A stretch of 64,000 bases of DNA from Pigmentiphaga kullae (GCF_004216695.1 NZ_SGXC01000001.1:992001-1056000), one strand, 5' to 3'; counted from the first letter of the stretch, positions 45,739 through 55,234 are shown. Program-made: numbers and translations. The notes: a model not told the origin generated them from the letters alone.

Positions 45739-47892
45739 ATGAGCCTGCAGAACGAATCCCCCATCGGCGTCGGCCACATCCGGGTGGAAGGCCCGCTGAA
45801 GGTCACGGGGCGCGCCCGCTACGCGGCGGACCATGGCTTTGCGGACATGCTGCATGCCGTGCCCGTGTGCGCCACCGTGGGCAAGGGACGCATCGCGGGC
45901 ATCGAGGCCGGCGTCGCCCGGGGCATGCCGGGCGTACGCAAGGTCTATACCCGCGAGAACATCGGCCGCTTTGCGCGCGTGGAGGAAAAGGTCGCCAAGC
46001 TGGACGAGTACCGGCCGCCCATGGAAGACGACGAGATCCGCTATTACGGGCAATACGTCGCGCTGGTCGTGGCCGACACGCTGGAACAGGCGATGGCCGC
46101 TGCGGCGGCGGTGGCCGTGCAATACGAGGCGCGGGTTCCCGACGTGTCCATGGAGCTGGCGCCCGACGGCGAGCCGCGCGTGGACACCGAGCGCGGCGAT
46201 GCGGCCGCCGAATTCGAGCGCGCCGCCATCCGCATCGACCATACCTACACCACGCCGCCCGAGACCAACAATCCCCTGGAGATGCACGCCACCGTGGCCG
46301 TGTACGACGGCCACGGCTACACGCTGTACGAAAGCACGCAGGGCATCGTCAATCACAAGGCGGCGATGGCGGGGATGCTGGACGTGCCGGAAGACCGCGT
46401 CCGCATCGTTACCGAGCACGTGGGGTCGGGCTTCGGCAGCAAGCTGTGGCCCTGGGGGCATTCGCTGCTGGCCGCCGCCGCGGCGCGCGACCTGCGGCAG
46501 CCGGTCAAGCTTGTCCTGAGCCGTCGCATGATGTTCCACAACGTCGGGCATCGTTCCAACACCAGCCAGCGCGTGCGCCTGTCCGCAACGAAGGATGGCC
46601 GGCTGACCTCGTTGCGGCACGATTACCTGTTCCACGTGGCGATGGACGAATATCACAAGGAAAACTGCGGCGAAGCGACCGGCTTCCTGTACAGCACCCC
46701 CAACCTGCGGGCCGCCTACGGGTCGGCGCGGCGCAACATCGCGCCCACCACGTCCATGCGCGGGCCGGGTGCCGTGCCCGGCCTGTACGCCGTCGAGTCG
46801 GCCATGGACGAACTGGCCATCGAACTGGACATGGATCCGGTCGAACTGCGGCTGCGCAACGAGCCCGAGCGGGACGAGGCGGCCGGCCTGCCCTTCTCGT
46901 CGCGCCACCTGCGCGAGTGCCTGCTGCAAGGCGCGGAGCGCTTCGGCTGGGCGCGGCGCGATCCGCGCGTGGGGTCCATGCGGCGCGACGGCCTGGTCCT
47001 GGGCTGGGGCATGGCGGCCTGTTCGTGGATGGCGGTCAGGCTCAAGGCGAGGGCCAGCGTGACGCTGCGCGCGGACGGCACCGCGCGCGTGGCCAGCGCC
47101 ACGCAGGACATCGGCACCGGCACCTATACCGTGATGGCGCAGATGGCGGCCTCGGTGCTGGGCCTGCCGCTGGATCGCATCGAGGTGGCGCTGGGAGACA
47201 GCGACCTGCCGCCGGGACCCACGTCCGGCGGTTCCATGGCCACCGGCTCGCTGGTGCCCGCGGTACTGGCGGCCGCGCGCGACGCGGTTCGCCAGTTGGC
47301 CGCATGCGCCGCCCGCGCGGGCGTGGCGCAGGTGTCCGGCGTTCCCTTCCAGGACGTGCTGCGGGCGGCGGGCGTCGATCACGTCGAGGGCCACGGACAG
47401 TCCGAGGGCAGCGATGCCGACCCGGGGGCCAGGCGCCATTCCATGCATTCCTTCGGCGCGCATTTCGTCGAAGTGACCTGGGAGCCGGCCATCGCCCGGC
47501 TGCGCGTGGCCCGCGTCGCGACCGTGATCGATGCCGGGCGCATCATCAATCCGCGCACCGGCCGCAACCAGATCGAGGGCGCCATCGTGATGGGATTGGG
47601 CATGGCGCTGTTGGAGGAAACGTCCTACGATCCGCGCCAGGGCGCGCCCATCAACAACAATCTGGCGGACTACATGGTCGCCACCCATGCCGATGCGCCG
47701 GAGATCGACGTGCATTTCGTCGAGCATCCGGACACCGTGCTGAACGAACTGGGCGCGCGCGGCATAGGCGAGATCGGACTGGCGGGGGTGGCGGCGGCCA
47801 TCGCCTCGGCCGTCCACCATGCCACGGGCGTGCGCGTGCGGGACCTGCCGGTGAAGGTCGAAGCGCTGCTGGCGGCGCGCTCAGCGGGTTGA
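45739..47892 (+). CDS. molybdopterin-binding subunit of xanthine dehydrogenase-family hydroxylase (PaoC-like)
   Basis: A 717-residue catalytic subunit. VTGRARYAADHGF near the start, GSGFGSKLWPWGHSLLAAAA (molybdopterin loop), TSMRGPGAVPGLYAVESAMD and the catalytic Glu at about residue 678 in ARGIGEIGLAG are all present. It hydroxylates an aldehyde or N-heterocycle with water as oxygen source. Substrate unknown; the nearest described relatives oxidise aromatic aldehydes. GGAGAACGACG precedes the ATG. Its 3' end overlaps the convergent LysR gene by 12 bases. Confidence 0.95.
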   Translation: MSLQNESPIGVGHIRVEGPLKVTGRARYAADHGFADMLHAVPVCATVGKGRIAGIEAGVARGMPGVRKVYTRENIGRFARVEEKVAKLDEYRPPMEDDEIRYYGQYVALVVADTLEQAMAAAAAVAVQYEARVPDVSMELAPDGEPRVDTERGDAAAEFERAAIRIDHTYTTPPETNNPLEMHATVAVYDGHGYTLYESTQGIVNHKAAMAGMLDVPEDRVRIVTEHVGSGFGSKLWPWGHSLLAAAAARDLRQPVKLVLSRRMMFHNVGHRSNTSQRVRLSATKDGRLTSLRHDYLFHVAMDEYHKENCGEATGFLYSTPNLRAAYGSARRNIAPTTSMRGPGAVPGLYAVESAMDELAIELDMDPVELRLRNEPERDEAAGLPFSSRHLRECLLQGAERFGWARRDPRVGSMRRDGLVLGWGMAACSWMAVRLKARASVTLRADGTARVASATQDIGTGTYTVMAQMAASVLGLPLDRIEVALGDSDLPPGPTSGGSMATGSLVPAVLAAARDAVRQLAACAARAGVAQVSGVPFQDVLRAAGVDHVEGHGQSEGSDADPGARRHSMHSFGAHFVEVTWEPAIARLRVARVATVIDAGRIINPRTGRNQIEGAIVMGLGMALLEETSYDPRQGAPINNNLADYMVATHADAPEIDVHFVEHPDTVLNELGARGIGEIGLAGVAAAIASAVHHATGVRVRDLPVKVEALLAARSAG

Positions 47893-48846
47893 TCCGCCGC
47901 GTTTCCTGCCCGTGCCGCCGGCCGGCTGCGGCCCGCCCTGGAACAGTTCCACGATCGCCTGCCGCAGCCAGGTGTTGCCCGGCTCCTGGTCGTGGCGCTT
48001 GTGCCAATAGACCATGACGTCGTAGCCGGGCATCTGCACCGGCGGGGCGAAGTGGCACAGGCCCCAGCGCCGCGCCACCGACAGCGCGAGGTTGCGCGGC
48101 ATGATGGCGACGACGTCGGTGTCGGCCACCAGTTCGGCGATGGCCAGGAAGTGCGTCACCCGCGCCACCACCTGTTCGCTCATGCCGTTGGCGACCAGCA
48201 TGCGCTCGATCAGCAGCGAGTGGTTGGTGCCCGCCACGTTCGGCACGACGTGGCGCGCGCGCTTGAACTCGGCCAGGCTGAGCGTGCCGCGCGGCACCGT
48301 GGATGGCCGCGCCACGCAGGCATAGACGTCCGAGAACAGGATCCGGCTGCGCACGCCGGCGATGTCGGGATTGATGGCGCCCAGCGCGAGGTCGATGGTG
48401 CCCTTCGACAGTTCCTGCGCCAGTTCTTCCGGGCTCGCGCTGGTGGCGACCGTCTCCACGCACAGCCGCGGCGCGTGGTGCTGGAGATGGCGGATCAGCC
48501 GGGGCAGGAAGGTGTGCTCGCCGACGTCGGTCATCGCCAGCCGGAACACGCGGCGCGCGATGGCGGGCACGAAGGAGCCCTTCTCCAGCGTCTGGGCCAG
48601 GATCTGCAAGGCCTGGGACACCGGGCCCACCAGTTCGTCGGCGAAGGGCGTGGGCTCGACGCCCTTGGCCAACCGTACGAACAGCGGATCGCCGTACATG
48701 TCGCGCAGGCGGGCCAGCGCGTGGCTCATCGCGGGCTGGCTCAGCCCCAGCGCCTTGCCGGCCGCCGTCAGGTTGCGCGTGCGGTAGATGGCGTCGAACA
48801 GGTCCAGCAGGTTCAGGTCCAGCTTGCGCGACAGCGGCTTGTCCAT
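47881..48846 (-). CDS. LysR family transcriptional regulator
   Basis: A 321-residue LysR regulator. HTH: LNLLDLFDAIYRTRNLTAAG, ALGLSQPAMSHALARLRDMY, GDPLFVRLAKG. This plan (NodD/LinR-like) is common for aromatic pathway regulators. The effector domain has FRLAMTDVGEHTFLPRLIRH. It is divergent from the ring-hydroxylating dioxygenase operon, with a T-N11-A palindrome (48854-48872) eight bases before its start codon. It is the best candidate controller of that operon. Confidence 0.93.
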   Translation of the reverse strand: MDKPLSRKLDLNLLDLFDAIYRTRNLTAAGKALGLSQPAMSHALARLRDMYGDPLFVRLAKGVEPTPFADELVGPVSQALQILAQTLEKGSFVPAIARRVFRLAMTDVGEHTFLPRLIRHLQHHAPRLCVETVATSASPEELAQELSKGTIDLALGAINPDIAGVRSRILFSDVYACVARPSTVPRGTLSLAEFKRARHVVPNVAGTNHSLLIERMLVANGMSEQVVARVTHFLAIAELVADTDVVAIMPRNLALSVARRWGLCHFAPPVQMPGYDVMVYWHKRHDQEPGNTWLRQAIVELFQGGPQPAGGTGRKRGGSTR

Positions 48847-48853
48847 GCCTATG

Positions 48854-48872
48854 TCATTCTCATGAAGAATGA
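48854..48872. promoter_or_regulatory. LysR-type operator palindrome
   Basis: TCATTCT-CATGA-AGAATGA, a perfect 7-base-arm palindrome of the T-N11-A LysR type, between the LysR gene and the dioxygenase operon. Confidence 0.7.
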
Positions 48873-48922
48873 GTGAGATTCAATCATTTCATTTTACATA
48901 TATCTACCCCAAACCTAAGATT

Positions 48923-48943
48923 CGCTCCACATCGAGTGGAGCG
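48923..48943 (+). promoter_or_regulatory. hairpin over dioxygenase ribosome binding site
   Basis: CGCTCCAC-ATCGA-GTGGAGCG: perfect 8-base arms, five-base loop. The 3' arm contains GGAG, the Shine-Dalgarno for ATG 48949. In mRNA the hairpin would hide the site; as DNA it may be an operator. Confidence 0.6.
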
Positions 48944-48948
48944 AGACG

Positions 48949-50292
48949 ATGACGACATCGATATCCGCCAGCGGGCCCGGCTTTTCCGGGTACGTGCTGG
49001 ACGACGAGGACAACGGCAGGTTCCTGGTCGACCGCGGGATCTACCGGGATCCGGCGCTGTTCGACGCCGAGATGGCCCGCATTTTCGAAGGCGGCTGGGT
49101 CTACCTGTGCCACGAAAGCGAGCTGGCCCGGCACGGCGACTATGTGACGCGCTACATGGGACGCCAGCCCGTGGTGGTGAACCGCCGCAAGGACGGCAGC
49201 ATCGGCGCCTTCGTCAATGCCTGTGCGCACCGGGGCACGGTGGTCGCGCCGCTGCGCAAGGGGTCGGCCAAGAGCTTTACCTGCCGCTTTCATGGCTGGA
49301 CCTATGCCGAGACGGGGCGCTGCATCAAGATCAAGAACCAGGAGACCGGCGCCTACGCGGCCGACGAGAACCTGCGCGACGGCTTCGGCCTGAAGGTGGT
49401 GCCCCGGGTGGACAGCTACCGGGGCTTCGTGTTCGGCAGCCTGCGCGCCGACGTGGGCGAACTGGCGGAGCACCTGGGGCCGACCCGGGTCTGGATAGAC
49501 CTGATGGTGGACCAGTCGCCCGAAGGGCTGGAGGTGGTCGAGGGCGACTCCACCTACATCATCCGCGGCAACTGGAAGATGGGCGGCGAGAACGGCGTCG
49601 ACGGCTATCACGTCAGCACCGTCCACCGCGTCTTCGCCGCCACGATGACCATGCGCGAGGAGGCGCGCGGCGGCGCCGGCACGCAGAAGACCGAGGCCGG
49701 CCGCATCGTGGGCAGGGTCGAGTCGGGCACCGCCGATTTCGGCAACGGCCACATCGGCATCTGGGCCCGGCGCTCGACGCCGGAGGCGGCGCCGCTGTAC
49801 GAGGCCCGCGAGCGCCTGCTGGGCGAGTTCGACGAGCGCAAGGTGGACTGGATGGTAGGCATGGGCCGCAATCTCTACCTGTTCCCCAACATGCTGCTGT
49901 TCGACCAGCCCTCGACGCAGATCCGCATCCTGCGGCCGCTGTCTGCCGACCGTACCGAAGTCCGCATCCAGTGCATCGCGCCGCGCGGCGAGAGCCCCGA
50001 GGCCCGGGCGTCGCGGCTGCGCAAGTTCGTGGACTTCTACCTGCCCACGGGCATGGCCACCTCGGACGACATCGCCGCGCTGGAGGACACCGCCGTCGGC
50101 GGCGAGGCCAGGCTGAGCCGGTGGAACGACTACGGCCGGGGGGAAAAGGCCATGCAACCCGGCGCGCAATGCCGGCCGCTGATGGACATAGGCTGCGAGG
50201 CGGTGGCGGCTTCCGACAACTGGGACCACGAGGTTTTCTACCAGGGCTACTACCGCCACTGGCTGCGGGTGATGAACGAGGAGCGGGACTGA
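48949..50292 (+). CDS. aromatic ring-hydroxylating dioxygenase, large (alpha) subunit
   Basis: A 447-residue Rieske oxygenase alpha subunit resembling benzoate/anthranilate 1,2-dioxygenase. The Rieske cluster is held by Cys92-His94 (CAHRG) and Cys112-His115 (CRFHGW). The catalytic iron site is in GENGVDGYHVSTVH (His221 and His226, bridging Asp218). FVTR-like DYVTRYMGRQPVVVNRRKDG and LMVDQSPEGLEV match that family. It should dihydroxylate an aromatic carboxylate. A hairpin covers its ribosome binding site. The start codon of the beta subunit overlaps its stop. Confidence 0.94.
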   Translation: MTTSISASGPGFSGYVLDDEDNGRFLVDRGIYRDPALFDAEMARIFEGGWVYLCHESELARHGDYVTRYMGRQPVVVNRRKDGSIGAFVNACAHRGTVVAPLRKGSAKSFTCRFHGWTYAETGRCIKIKNQETGAYAADENLRDGFGLKVVPRVDSYRGFVFGSLRADVGELAEHLGPTRVWIDLMVDQSPEGLEVVEGDSTYIIRGNWKMGGENGVDGYHVSTVHRVFAATMTMREEARGGAGTQKTEAGRIVGRVESGTADFGNGHIGIWARRSTPEAAPLYEARERLLGEFDERKVDWMVGMGRNLYLFPNMLLFDQPSTQIRILRPLSADRTEVRIQCIAPRGESPEARASRLRKFVDFYLPTGMATSDDIAALEDTAVGGEARLSRWNDYGRGEKAMQPGAQCRPLMDIGCEAVAASDNWDHEVFYQGYYRHWLRVMNEERD

Positions 50293-50789
50293 TGGCCGTC
50301 GATACCGACCTGCATGTGCAGGTATCCACCTTGCTGGCCCGCGAGGCCATCTACCTGGACGAGAAGAACTGGGACGCCTGGCTGGATCTGTTCGCGCCGG
50401 ACGTCGAGTATTTCGTGCCCGCCTGGCTGTCGGAGGACGCCCTGACCACCGACCCGCGCACGCAGCTTTGCCTGATGCACATGGATTCCCGGCTGGGGCT
50501 GGAGGAGCGCGTGTTCCGCATCCGCAGCCGCGATTCGTTCGCGTCGCTGCCGCTGGACCGGACCGCGCACCAGACGACCAACATCCTGGTCACCGGGCAG
50601 TCCGGCAACGAGGTCGAGGTGACCGCGTCGTGGCTGGCGCATTGCGTGGGGCCGCGCGGCCAGGCCACGCGGGGCGGGCGCTACGACTACACGCTGCGGC
50701 GCACGGACGGCGGGCTGAAGATCGCGCGCAAGCGCATCGTGATGATCGACGAGAAGATCGAAGGCACGGTCGATGTCTATCACATCTAG
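50292..50789 (+). CDS. aromatic ring-hydroxylating dioxygenase, small (beta) subunit
   Basis: A 165-residue beta subunit with a cystatin-like fold. Features are LLAREAIYLDEKNWDAWLDL, FAPDVEYFVPAWLSED, HTTNILVTG-like HQTTNILVTGQSGNE and the C-terminal RRTDGGLKIARKRIVMID. It packs against alpha in an alpha3beta3 complex and has no catalytic role. Its ATG at 50292 overlaps the alpha stop by one base (TGATG). Confidence 0.93.
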   Translation: MAVDTDLHVQVSTLLAREAIYLDEKNWDAWLDLFAPDVEYFVPAWLSEDALTTDPRTQLCLMHMDSRLGLEERVFRIRSRDSFASLPLDRTAHQTTNILVTGQSGNEVEVTASWLAHCVGPRGQATRGGRYDYTLRRTDGGLKIARKRIVMIDEKIEGTVDVYHI

Positions 50790-50800
50790 GCGGGCGCACC

Positions 50801-51799
50801 ATGCATGACATCACCGCGATCTTCGAGGACGGCCGGACGGTCCGCTTTCCCGCGCGTCCAGGCGAGGTGGTCTACCAGGCCGCCTATCGCGCCTCGGTGC
50901 AACTGGCCCACGACTGCCTGGAAGGCGCGTGCGGCGAATGCAAGGCCTGGTGCACGGCGGGCGAGTTCGAACTGGATGACTACAGCGACGAGGCCTTGTC
51001 GCGAGACGAGCGCGACCAGGGGCAGACGCTGCTGTGCAAGATGCGGCCGCGCTCGCCGTGCGTGGTGGAACTGCCCTATCCTTCCGGCTTCCAGGCCGGG
51101 CACGCGCCGGCGTCCATCGCGGCGCGGCTGGCGGCGGTCGAGCGCGTCTCGTCCACGGTCGTGCGCACGCGGCTGGAGACCGACCAGTCGCTGGACTTCC
51201 TGCCGGGCCAGTATGCCAACCTGTCGGTGCCCGGCGCCGGCGTGTCGCGAGCCTATTCGTTCGCCAGCCTGCCGGGAGGCAGGCTGCTGGAGTTCTTCCA
51301 CAAGCTGGTCCCGGACGGCGCCATGAGTACCTATCTCGCCCAGCGCGCGGCGGTGGGCGATGCGCTGGCGCTGACGCCGCCGTCCGGCCATTTCTACCTG
51401 CGCGAGAATGGCCGCCCGCTGCTGCTGGTCGCCGGCGGGACGGGGCTGGCGCCTTTCCTGTCCATGCTGGGCCATCTGGCGCGCACGCCCCGTCCGGCGC
51501 CGCCGGTCCGGCTGCTGGTCGGGGCCAACGCGGCGGCAGAGTTCTTTGCCCACGAGCAACTGGCCGAACTGACAGCCATCCTGTCCGTCGAGATCGAGCG
51601 TATCGCCGTCTCCAGCGAAGGATGGACCGGCGCCAGCGGCCACGTCACGCAGCTGCTGCGCGACGACATGCTGCGGGATGAACCCGATGTCTATCTGTGC
51701 GGCCCACCGCCCATGATCGAGTCCTGCGCCGGCTGGCTGGCGGCGCGGGGCGTGGACCGCCACCGGATCCGGGCCGAGAAGTTCCTTCCCTCGGCCTGA
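50801..51799 (+). CDS. dioxygenase reductase (ferredoxin-FAD-NAD type)
   Basis: A 332-residue class IB reductase, BenC/AntC-like. The plant-type [2Fe-2S] ferredoxin comes first (CLEGACGECKAWC, then LLCKM). The FAD lobe follows (LPGQYANLSVPG, RAYSFAS), then the NAD lobe (GGTGLAPFLSMLG, CGPPPMIESC). It feeds electrons from NADH to the oxygenase and closes the three-component system, so no separate ferredoxin is needed. The start is ATG 50801, eleven bases after the beta subunit. Confidence 0.95.
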   Translation: MHDITAIFEDGRTVRFPARPGEVVYQAAYRASVQLAHDCLEGACGECKAWCTAGEFELDDYSDEALSRDERDQGQTLLCKMRPRSPCVVELPYPSGFQAGHAPASIAARLAAVERVSSTVVRTRLETDQSLDFLPGQYANLSVPGAGVSRAYSFASLPGGRLLEFFHKLVPDGAMSTYLAQRAAVGDALALTPPSGHFYLRENGRPLLLVAGGTGLAPFLSMLGHLARTPRPAPPVRLLVGANAAAEFFAHEQLAELTAILSVEIERIAVSSEGWTGASGHVTQLLRDDMLRDEPDVYLCGPPPMIESCAGWLAARGVDRHRIRAEKFLPSA

Positions 51800-51861
51800 A
51801 TACCGGCCGGATTGCAAGTGACCGAAGTGTCACGCAGTGCCCCTACCAACTGGAGACAAGC

Positions 51862-52857
51862 ATGCCCAAGTCCATTCCGTCCGTCCGTACCCGGCGCGCC
51901 GCCTGTCTGCTCGTGGCCGGCAGCCTGCTGTCCGTCCACGCCGCGGCCGGCGCGAAAGAGGAGGCCTGGCCCGCCAAGCCCATTCGCATCGTCGTGGCCT
52001 TCGCGCCCGGCGGGCTGACCGACATCATCGCCCGGGCCTTCCAGCCGCGCCTGGCCGAGATCTTCGGCCAGCCGGTCATCATCGAGAATCGCCCCGCGGC
52101 CGGCGGGACCGTGGCCGAAGGCGCCGTGGCGCGGGCCGAGCCGGACGGCTACACGCTGCTGATGACCGCCGACGGCGTGCCGGCCAATCCGCATCTCTAC
52201 AAGGGCCTGTCCTATGACATGTTCCGGGACCTGCAGCCGGTCAGCCAGCTGGTCCGCATTCCACTGGTCATGCTGGTCAATCCTTCCCTGCCGGTGAAAT
52301 CCGTCAAGGAACTCGTCTCGTTCGCCGCCGCGGCCCCGGGCAAGTATTCCTATGCCAGCCCCGGCGCGGGCACCAGCAACCACCTGTTCTTCGAGGTGTT
52401 CAAGGACATGACCCGGATGGACATGGTGCATGCGCCCTACAAGGGCGGCAGCCCCGCCATGACCGATCTGGTGGGCGGGCACGTGCAGGCGCTGCTGATC
52501 TCGGCCACCCTGGCGGTGCCCCAGGCGCTGGGCGGTAAGGTGCGCGCGCTGGCGGTTACCAGCGACAAGCGCATGGACGCGCTACCGGAGGTGCCCACCT
52601 TCGCCGAGGCGGGTTATCCCACGTTCAACCCGCACCAGTGGACCGGCCTGTTCGTGCCGGCAGGCACGCCGCCCGCGCTGGTGGCCTGCATCCACCAGGC
52701 TTTCGCGAAGGCGGCCGAGGCGCCCGACGTGCGCGCGCGCCTGAAGGAACTGTCGGCCGAGCCCTACATGACCACGCCCGAGGAGTTCAAGCAGAACCTG
52801 CGCAAGGACTACGACATGCTGGGCGCGCTGATCGAGAGCAAGGGCATCACGCGTTAG
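51862..52857 (+). CDS. Bug/TTT family periplasmic solute-binding receptor
   Basis: A 331-residue Bug receptor with signal peptide (AACLLVAGSLLSVHAAAGAK), PIRIVVAFAPGGLTDIIARA, NRPAAGGTVAEGAVARAEPD, YASPGAGTSNHLFFEVFK and APYKGGSPAMTDLVGGHVQA. TGGAGACAAGC precedes ATG 51862. It is downstream of the dioxygenase and convergent with the porin, suggesting it captures the aromatic acid oxidised by the dioxygenase. Confidence 0.93.
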   Translation: MPKSIPSVRTRRAACLLVAGSLLSVHAAAGAKEEAWPAKPIRIVVAFAPGGLTDIIARAFQPRLAEIFGQPVIIENRPAAGGTVAEGAVARAEPDGYTLLMTADGVPANPHLYKGLSYDMFRDLQPVSQLVRIPLVMLVNPSLPVKSVKELVSFAAAAPGKYSYASPGAGTSNHLFFEVFKDMTRMDMVHAPYKGGSPAMTDLVGGHVQALLISATLAVPQALGGKVRALAVTSDKRMDALPEVPTFAEAGYPTFNPHQWTGLFVPAGTPPALVACIHQAFAKAAEAPDVRARLKELSAEPYMTTPEEFKQNLRKDYDMLGALIESKGITR

Positions 52858-52860
52858 TCG

Positions 52861-53901
52861 CTAGAACGAGTGGCGCATGCCGACCTGGAAGGCGGTCGGG
52901 TCCGAGACGCTGCCGGTGCCCACGCCGCTGTTGGCGAAGCGGCTCAACTGGTAGTTGGCGGCCGCCTTGTTGGCGACGTGCGAGTATTGCGCATACAGCG
53001 TGGTCCGCCTGGACAAATCGTATTCGTAGCCCAGCGTGATCTGCCGCGCATCGTTGCCGGAAGCGGCGGCCGGGCGCGATGCGTCGAGCAGGCCCAGGCT
53101 GCCCAGCAGGCGGCCGTTGGACGTGAGAGCGAAGCTGGCGCCCAGTGTCCACAGGCTGACACGGGCGTCGGGCGCCGCGGCGTTGTCGGTGCGGAACTGC
53201 CAATAGCTCAGGTAGAGCTTGGCGCGGCCCAGGGCGTAGCTGCCGCCTGCCATCCACTCGTTGGTGGCGTGCACGCCGGCGTTCAGCACGTCGACGCGGT
53301 TCCAGGCCAGACCCAGATACAGCGGGCCTTCCTGATACTGTCCCGCCATCCCGGTATGGCGGCCCATCTTGCCCTGGGCCGTGCTTTCCGCGCCCAGGCT
53401 GTAGAACAGGCCGGCGCGCAGGCCCTTCCAGCTGGGGCTGTCGTAGCGGACGGCGTTGTCGGTACGCGAGGCGCCGGCGGCCATCAGCACCTGGGAGGTG
53501 CTGTACGGGGCGACGTTGAAGGCGTTCGAACGGATCTTCAGGTCGTAGATGGGGCTGTACTCGCGGCCCGCCGTCAGCGTGCCCCACTTGCCCGACAGGC
53601 CCAGTACGGACCGGCCGCCGAACAACTGTCCGCCCACCTGGGTGCCGTCGTCGACGTTGAAGCGGCCTTCCAGCACGAACAGCGCCTGGTTGCCGTTGCC
53701 CAGGTCCTCGGTGCCGCGCAGGCCCCAGCGCGACTGGGTCAGTCCGCCGGACTGGAGCCGCGTGGCCTTGTTGTCGCCGGACTTGATGTACTCGATCGAG
53801 GCATCGACGATGCCATACAGGGTGACGTTGCCCTGGGCGTGGACCAGGCCGGGCGCCAGGGCGGCGGCCGCGAGGGCCAGCAGGGGCGTGAATGTCTTCA
53901 T
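52861..53901 (-). CDS. porin (Gram-negative general porin family)
   Basis: A 346-residue outer-membrane porin. Signal peptide LLALAAAALAPGLVHAQG, the classical N-terminus GNVTLYGIVDASIEYIKSGD and SRWGLRGTEDLGNGNQALFV, then alternating beta strands and the C-terminal Phe in FQVGMRHSF needed for outer-membrane assembly. It resembles Omp32/OmpC-type porins of Burkholderiales. GGAGACTCCCG precedes ATG 53901. Its place between two Bug genes suggests a dedicated pore for the same acids. Confidence 0.94.
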   Translation of the reverse strand: MKTFTPLLALAAAALAPGLVHAQGNVTLYGIVDASIEYIKSGDNKATRLQSGGLTQSRWGLRGTEDLGNGNQALFVLEGRFNVDDGTQVGGQLFGGRSVLGLSGKWGTLTAGREYSPIYDLKIRSNAFNVAPYSTSQVLMAAGASRTDNAVRYDSPSWKGLRAGLFYSLGAESTAQGKMGRHTGMAGQYQEGPLYLGLAWNRVDVLNAGVHATNEWMAGGSYALGRAKLYLSYWQFRTDNAAAPDARVSLWTLGASFALTSNGRLLGSLGLLDASRPAAASGNDARQITLGYEYDLSRRTTLYAQYSHVANKAAANYQLSRFANSGVGTGSVSDPTAFQVGMRHSF

Positions 53902-54041
53902 CGGGAGTCTCCGTTGCCAGTCGTGGCTGGCTCGTTGTGGGAAGCGTGGGCGTGCGGGGGCCGGGCTGCGCGGGCGCGAAGCGGGCCGGCGCCGTCCGTC
54001 GGGACGGCGCGCGATTGGAAGGAGCGAGAGATGGAGGCCGG

Positions 54042-55046
54042 CTACTCGGGCTGCAGGCCGGCGTTGGCGATGATGGCCTTCCAGGCCTGGAGCTGGTTGC
54101 GGACCAGTTGCGAGAAGGCCTCGGGCGAGCTCTCCACCGGCACGAGGCCGACCGAGGCGTACTTGGCCTTCACGTCGGGCGTGGCGCCGACCTGGGCGAC
54201 CGCGCGGGCGATGGCGTGGACAACCGTCGCCGGCGTTCCCGCCGGAGCCAGCAGGCCCTCGAAGCCCACGAGGTCGAAGTTGCCGAAGCCGGCCTCTTTC
54301 ATGGTCGGCACGTTGGGCGTCAGCGCGGAGCGCGTGGGGCCGGTGCTGGCCAGCACGCGCAGCTTGCCAGCCTCGACCTGCGGGGCCAGCGTGGAGTAGC
54401 TGGCGAAGACGGCCGAGACGCGGCCGCCCACCACGTCCATGACGGCGGGCGGCGTACCCTTGTAGGGCACGTGCAGCATGTCGGCGCCGCCTTCCTTGGC
54501 CAGCAGGCCGCCCAGCAGGTGGGGCGTCGTGCCCGCGCCGGGCGAAGCGTAGGTGTACTTGCCGGGCGCCGCCTTGGCCAGGGCGATGAATTCGCGTACG
54601 GTCCGGGCCGGGATGCCGGCGTTCACGGCCAGCCACAGCGGCGCGTCGGCGGCCTGGGCCACGGGCACGAAGCTGTTGATGGGGTCGTAGGTCAGGTTGC
54701 GGTAAAGCGAGGGCGCCTGCACGAACGCGGTCGAGGTGAAGAGCAGCGTGTGGCCATCCGGCGCGGCGCGCGCGACGGCGTCGCTGCCTATGGTGGTGCC
54801 GGCTCCGGGCCGGTTCTCCACTACGACGGGTACGCCCCAGGCCTTGCTCAGGGGGTCGGACAGGGTGCGCGCCGACTGGTCCATGGAGCTGCCGGCCGGC
54901 CCGGGCACGACGATCCTGACCGGGCCGTTCGGAAAGCCCGCGGGCTGCGCCATGGCACAGGCCAGGGGGGCGGCCAGCGCCAGCGCGTGCAGGGCGCGAA
55001 GGCCGTGGCGCGCCGCCGCGGCGGGAATGTTGGGGGTGGTTTTCAT
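54042..55046 (-). CDS. Bug/TTT family periplasmic solute-binding receptor
   Basis: A 334-residue Bug receptor with signal peptide (ALALAAPLACAMAQPAGFPN), PVRIVVPGPAGSSMDQSART, NRPGAGTTIGSDAVARAAPD, YASPGAGTTPHLLGGLLAK and VPYKGTPPAVMDVVGGRVSA. GAGGAGACGAC lies before ATG 55046. It is followed on the same strand by the porin, and it is divergent from the double-HTH LysR gene, which probably regulates it. Confidence 0.93.
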   Translation of the reverse strand: MKTTPNIPAAAARHGLRALHALALAAPLACAMAQPAGFPNGPVRIVVPGPAGSSMDQSARTLSDPLSKAWGVPVVVENRPGAGTTIGSDAVARAAPDGHTLLFTSTAFVQAPSLYRNLTYDPINSFVPVAQAADAPLWLAVNAGIPARTVREFIALAKAAPGKYTYASPGAGTTPHLLGGLLAKEGGADMLHVPYKGTPPAVMDVVGGRVSAVFASYSTLAPQVEAGKLRVLASTGPTRSALTPNVPTMKEAGFGNFDLVGFEGLLAPAGTPATVVHAIARAVAQVGATPDVKAKYASVGLVPVESSPEAFSQLVRNQLQAWKAIIANAGLQPE

Positions 55047-55234
55047 GTCGTCTCCTCGATCCTGGCGGCCATGGTCCGCAACCCGCCGCCGCGCCGTCAA
55101 AGCGCGTTCTCGCATTTTGGGACAGATCGGGCGCCGGGCATAAGGCAATCCGATCCCCTTCCGGGGCTTGCCGTGCGCCGGAAAACGCCGCGTGACGAGG
55201 TGCCAGGAGGGGGAGCCATCCATGCGGCTGCCAT

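Noticed and set aside
51818-51833. GTGAC-N6-GTCAC inverted repeat upstream of the Bug gene at 51862
   Set aside because: Five-base arms are expected by chance in this composition; no second copy seen.
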